Under the pieces are notes generated by a model that saw only the letters and a program-made list of their open reading frames with translations, had not been told where the DNA came from and ran no database searches. The position numbers were made by a program, and so were the translations under genes. From assembly GCF_025506355.1 (NCBI RefSeq), contig NZ_JANZYP010000025.1, forward strand, positions 44,928 to 108,927: DNA of 64,000 nt. The letters are read 5' to 3'. This document shows, in pieces, positions 58,641-64,000 of this stretch. Each line of letters starts with the position of its first letter. The stretch's first letter is position 1. Origin of the DNA: Sphaerisporangium corydalis (GTDB lineage Bacteria > Actinomycetota > Actinomycetes > Streptosporangiales > Streptosporangiaceae).

Positions 58641-59404
58641 CGTTGCGCCTCGAAGGGGTGGGCAAGGAGTTCGAGCCCGGGGTCCCGGTGCTGGCGGACC
58701 TGGACCTCACGATCGCGCCCGGCGAGTTCGTGTGCGTGGTCGGCGCGAGCGGGTCGGGGAAGTCGACCTTGCTGTCGATGGTCGCCGGGCTGACCTCGCC
58801 GACCTCCGGACGGGTGCTTCTGGACGGGCGGGAGGTGACCGGCCCCGGCCCCGAACGCGGGCTGGTGTTCCAGACGGCGTCGCTGTACCCGTGGCGGAGC
58901 GTGGCGCGCAACGTCGCCTTCGGGCTGGAGTCGCTGGGCGTCCCTCGCGAGCGGCGCGAGGAGCACGTCGGCCGGCTGCTCACGGAGGTGGGCCTGGCCC
59001 CGTTCGCCTCGGCGCTACCGGGACGGCTGTCGGGCGGGCAGCAGCAGCGGGTCGCCATCGCCAGGGCGCTCGCCTGCTCGCCGCGCGTGCTGCTGCTCGA
59101 CGAGCCGTTCGGCGCGCTCGACGTGCAGACCAAGGAGGACATGCAACTGCTGATCCGCCAGGTGTGGCAGGACGTGGCGACGACCGTGATCATGGTCACC
59201 CACGACGTCGAGGAGGCGGTGTTCCTCGGTCAGCGGGTGCTGGTGCTGTCGTGCGACCCCGGCCGGATCGCCCGTGACCTCACCGTCGGCCTGCCCACCG
59301 CCCGGTCGCTGGAGGACAAGCGCTCGCCGGCGTTCCTCGCGTTGCGCGCGGAGGTGGAGGATCTCGTACGAGCCGAGCACCGGGCTCACCAGGCGCGCGT
59401 GTAG
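58637..59404 (+). CDS. ABC ATPase, NitT/TauT (guanidine) type
   Basis: A 255-aa nucleotide-binding subunit. Walker A VVGASGSGKSTLLSM, Q-loop LVFQTASLYPWRSV, signature LSGGQQQRVAIARAL, Walker B VLLLDEPFGALD, switch His in MVTHDVEEAV. Together with the lipoprotein and permease it makes an importer energising substrate uptake for the ureohydrolase. ATG overlaps the permease stop by 4 bp. The operon ends here; OsmC follows after 40 bp with its own ribosome site. Confidence 0.93.
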   Translation: MTLRLEGVGKEFEPGVPVLADLDLTIAPGEFVCVVGASGSGKSTLLSMVAGLTSPTSGRVLLDGREVTGPGPERGLVFQTASLYPWRSVARNVAFGLESLGVPRERREEHVGRLLTEVGLAPFASALPGRLSGGQQQRVAIARALACSPRVLLLDEPFGALDVQTKEDMQLLIRQVWQDVATTVIMVTHDVEEAVFLGQRVLVLSCDPGRIARDLTVGLPTARSLEDKRSPAFLALRAEVEDLVRAEHRAHQARV

Positions 59405-59444
59405 GTTCGGCTACGACGAGTTCCGTACCGAAGGGATGATCTCA

Positions 59445-59873
59445 ATGGCGACGACACGTACCGCGACGACCCAGTGGAAGGGCGCGCTGCTCGACGGTTC
59501 GGGCACCGTCTCGCTCGACACCTCGGGGGTCGGGACGTTCGACGTCTCGTGGGCCTCGCGGGCCGAGCAGGCGAACGGGAAGACGAGCCCCGAGGAGCTC
59601 ATCGCGGCGGCGCACTCCTCCTGCTTCTCGATGGCCTTGTCGCATGGGCTCGCCCAGGCCGGCACGCCGCCGCAGCAGGTCGAGACGAAGGCCGACGTGA
59701 CCTTCCAGCCGGGCGAGGGCATCACCGGCATCGTGCTGTCGGTGCGCGCCCAGGTGGCCGGCCTCTCGGCCGAGGACTTCCAGGCCGCCGCCGAGAACGC
59801 GAAGGCCAACTGCCCGGTCAGCAAGGCCCTCACCGGCACGACGATCACGCTGAACGCCGAACTGATCGGCTGA
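59445..59873 (+). CDS. OsmC-family peroxidase
   Basis: A 142-aa OsmC/Ohr-type thiol peroxidase. Start ATG 59445 with AAGGGATG upstream. The catalytic cysteines are in AAHSSCFSMALSHGL (peroxidatic) and NAKANCPVSKALTG (resolving), both conserved for reduction of organic hydroperoxides. TSPEELIAAAHSS is a subfamily signature. Whether it is on the guanidine transcript is not clear: the gap is 40 bp, and no terminator was seen in it. A strong hairpin terminator follows the gene. Confidence 0.92.
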   Translation: MATTRTATTQWKGALLDGSGTVSLDTSGVGTFDVSWASRAEQANGKTSPEELIAAAHSSCFSMALSHGLAQAGTPPQQVETKADVTFQPGEGITGIVLSVRAQVAGLSAEDFQAAAENAKANCPVSKALTGTTITLNAELIG

Positions 59874-59884
59874 CGACCCGTGCC

Positions 59885-59915
59885 GGCCCCCGCGTGCGCC
59901 TGTCACGCGGGGGCC
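59885..59915 (+). terminator. Terminator hairpin after osmC
   Basis: GGCCCCCGCGTG (59885-59896) pairs perfectly with CACGCGGGGGCC (59904-59915), a 12-bp stem with a 7-nt loop followed by GCTTCGTT. Confidence 0.8.
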
Positions 59916-59952
59916 GCTTCGTTCCCGCCCCGGGCTTTACGCCCGTTTGTAT

Positions 59953-59972
59953 GGATATAAGGTCATATATCC
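59953..59972. promoter_or_regulatory. GGATATA-N6-TATATCC dyad upstream of glgX
   Basis: Perfect 7-bp arms with an AT-rich centre, rare for this genome. It is 250 bp before the glgX start. The 260 bp between it and glgX have no supported gene. Possible promoter or operator, not assigned. Confidence 0.4.
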
Positions 59973-60225
59973 GTTTCAATGGGTGTCTAGCGTTCGTGGC
60001 GGAAGTTGCCGTGATCTGTGGGATAGGCACCCCTAGACGTGCAAAAGATCTGGCAAATCGGGGTCACGGCCCTAATATCGACAGTAGAGCCGGAACGTAT
60101 GCATCCAGGGAACGTGGCAACGGAGCCTCCACCGGAGAGGAGCTGGCCTGGCACCGGATCACGCCAGGAGACAAGGCACGCGATCGAGCTGCACCGCGGA
60201 CGTTCCACGACCACAATGAGGCTAC

Positions 60226-62349
<2,124 letters not shown>

Positions 62350-62457
62350 GCCGTCCCTCCTCTCTTCCTGGTCCCCGCTCCCTTCCTTGAGGGTGGTCGG
62401 CGGACGGGTGACCCGATCAAGGTGTTTACAGAGAGTAGCGTTGGCCGGGTGGGGGTA

Positions 62458-62483
62458 ACTGATCGTTAGATTCCATGATCAGT
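62458..62483. promoter_or_regulatory. ACTGATC-N12-GATCAGT dyad upstream of the subtilase
   Basis: Perfect 7-bp arms, 41 bp before the subtilase start; likely operator or part of the promoter. The cognate regulator is unknown. Confidence 0.4.
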
Positions 62484-62524
62484 GGTTGCGCTCAGCCACG
62501 GCAGCCGATTGCGAGAGGGACGCG

Positions 62525-64000
62525 ATGACCATCCGCCCCACCATCAGGACCCATGTGAGCAGGGGAACGTGGACCCGGATACCGGGTGCGGCGGTCCTGC
62601 TCGGCTCGCTCGTCGCGGGCCTGCCCGCCGCCCCCGACATGCCGGCCGGACCGGGCGCACCAGGTGTCCCGGGCGGAAGCGAGGCCCCCTGGGTGCCGGG
62701 CGGACCGGGGGCGGCGAGCGGACCGGGCAGGCCGGGTGCGCCAGGCGGGCCGGGCGGGCCGAGTGCACCGGGGGTGCCGGGCGGGGAGACCGGGGGGCGG
62801 GTGACGGTGTCGCGGGCCCCGGCGGGCAGCGCCATCCCGGGCCGGTACATCATCCGGCTGCGCCCCGGCGGGCTGGCGGCCGATGTGATCATCCCGACCG
62901 GGGTACGGCCGTTGTACGTGTACCAGAGCGTGTTCAACGGGTTCGCCGCGACACTCACCCCCGAACAGGTCAACGAGGTGCTGGGCCACCCCGAGGTCGC
63001 CGCGGTCGAAGAGGACGGCCTGGTCCGCGCCTTCGGCGACCACCCCCCCACCCCCCAGGCACCAGACCACGGCGCACCCGCCGCCTGGCGGGATCGCGGA
63101 GGGCCGGGTGCGGGGCGGGGTGCGGGGGGCGGGGGGCCCGCCGTGCCCTGGGCGGCGGGGCGTGGGGCGCCGACGCTGTCGTGGGGTCTGGATCGCATCG
63201 ACCAGCGGCGGCTGCCCCTGGACCATTCCTTCACCGTCGCCCACGACGGCACCGGGATCACCGCCTACATCCTCGACAGCGGCATCTCGGCCTCCCGCGC
63301 CGAGTTCACCGGCCGCCTGACCCCCGGCTACAGCGTGATCAAAGACGGCAAAGGCACCACCGACTGCCTGGGACACGGCACCTTCGTCGCCGGCATCGTC
63401 GGCGGCGCCACCTGGGGAGTGGCCCGCAACATCCACCTGGCCCCGGTCCGCGTCCTTGACTGCAAAGGCGCCGGAGCCTTCTCCGGCATCATCGCCGGAC
63501 TCGACTGGGTCGCCAAGAACGCCATCCGCCCCGCCGTCGCCAACGCCTCCCTGGGCGGCGCCAAATCCCCCGCCGTCAACGAAGCCGCCAACGAACTCAC
63601 CCGCTCCGGCGTCTTCCTGGCCGCCGCCGCCGGCAACAGCTTCGGCGACGCCTGCGAGGTCTCCCCCGCCGGCGCCCCCGCCGTCCTCACCATCGCCGCC
63701 TCCACCATCACCGACACCCCCGCCGAATTCAGCAACACCGGCCCCTGCGTCGACCTGTTCGCCCCCGGACTCGACATCATCTCCGCCACCCCCGGCACCA
63801 CCGCCCCCGGCACCAAAACCGGCGACGGCACCTCCTACGCCGCCCCCTTCGTCACCGGCGTCGCCGCCCTGTACAAACAAGCCCACGGCGACACCCCCAC
63901 CGCCACCCTCCAGAACTGGCTCGTCGACAACGCCACCACCACCCTCACCGCCGTCCCCGCCGACACCCCCGACCGGCTCCTCTACACCAACGGCCTGTGA
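62525..64000 (+). CDS. Secreted subtilisin-like (S8) protease with Gly-Pro linker
   Basis: A 491-aa secreted serine protease; its TGA is the last codon of the window. Signal peptide (about 1-37, VLLGSLVAGLPAAP), then a collagen-like Gly-x-Pro-rich segment of about 50 residues, an I9 inhibitor propeptide (GRYIIRLRPGGLAAD ... HPEVAAVEEDGLVRAF), a second Gly-rich linker, and the catalytic domain with Asp in AYILDSGIS, His in GHGTFVAGIVGG and Ser in GDGTSYAAPFVTG. ATG 62525 has GAGAGGG upstream. The position of the Gly-Pro segment before the propeptide is unusual. A disulphide pair is possible (several Cys in the catalytic domain). Confidence 0.92.
   Translation: MTIRPTIRTHVSRGTWTRIPGAAVLLGSLVAGLPAAPDMPAGPGAPGVPGGSEAPWVPGGPGAASGPGRPGAPGGPGGPSAPGVPGGETGGRVTVSRAPAGSAIPGRYIIRLRPGGLAADVIIPTGVRPLYVYQSVFNGFAATLTPEQVNEVLGHPEVAAVEEDGLVRAFGDHPPTPQAPDHGAPAAWRDRGGPGAGRGAGGGGPAVPWAAGRGAPTLSWGLDRIDQRRLPLDHSFTVAHDGTGITAYILDSGISASRAEFTGRLTPGYSVIKDGKGTTDCLGHGTFVAGIVGGATWGVARNIHLAPVRVLDCKGAGAFSGIIAGLDWVAKNAIRPAVANASLGGAKSPAVNEAANELTRSGVFLAAAAGNSFGDACEVSPAGAPAVLTIAASTITDTPAEFSNTGPCVDLFAPGLDIISATPGTTAPGTKTGDGTSYAAPFVTGVAALYKQAHGDTPTATLQNWLVDNATTTLTAVPADTPDRLLYTNGL

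Noticed and set aside
59977..60225. Structured RNA or tRNA upstream of glgX
   Set aside because: The region has short complementary stretches, but no tRNA arms or known riboswitch core could be recognised.

Overview
The window is about 64 kb of very GC-rich DNA, tightly packed, with many GTG/TTG starts and 4-bp ATGA/GTGA overlaps. A WhiB-like protein, XRE/DUF397 and XRE/DUF6879 modules, a mycothiol-dependent-enzyme-like putative anti-sigma factor, an IdeR/DmdR-type iron box and a receptor-type Ser/Thr kinase point to a filamentous actinomycete. Streptosporangiales is my guess only. I found no rRNA, tRNA, CRISPR array or intact transposase. Most genes are ordinary chromosomal ones; the accessory-looking part is about 12.4-19.6 kb.

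Layout. 1-2.4 kb (minus): Crp-like regulator, class III cyclase-like protein and a TPR protein cut by the window edge. 2.7-6.4 kb (plus): secreted polysaccharide deacetylase and cytochrome bd oxidase (cydAB) behind a striking double operator-like dyad. 6.5-12.3 kb (minus): I36-like secreted protein, then an operon for an NCS2 permease and a three-subunit molybdenum hydroxylase. 12.4-19.6 kb: accessory block with two XRE systems, a truncated RHH gene, gene remnants and at least nine full or half copies of a roughly 120-bp palindromic element. 19.6-25.1 kb: PucR regulator divergent from three genes homologous to the oxamate carbamoyltransferase set (DUF2877, FdrA, DUF1116). Purine-type catabolism therefore lies on both sides of the accessory block.

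25-39.8 kb: Ser/Thr kinase with a repetitive linker, metallophosphoesterase, divergent glycerol-3-phosphate/AGPS-like flavoenzymes, iron-box-controlled sucrase/ferredoxin-like protein, WhiB-like protein, phosphoribosyltransferase, RsgA, glyA behind a ZTP (pfl) riboswitch, a YihY-family membrane protein and a TIGR03084-like protein. 39.9-44 kb: sulfate assimilation, namely a cysteine-type leader peptide, siroheme sulfite reductase, CysH and sirohydrochlorin chelatase, plus two very small Cys-rich proteins.

44-54.4 kb: an ATPase gene broken by one TGA codon, a methyltransferase with two perfect operator dyads, an SPFH-RHH-GPP34 operon with a palindrome between -35 and -10, a DUF1707 protein, an ECF sigma/anti-sigma pair, AidB-like acyl-CoA dehydrogenase and an ArsR-SRPBCC pair. 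54.4-59.4 kb: LysR regulator divergent from a guanidine operon (guanidine-I riboswitch, ureohydrolase, NitT/TauT-type ABC transporter). 59.4-64 kb: OsmC-like peroxidase, GlgX debranching enzyme and a subtilase ending exactly at the window edge.
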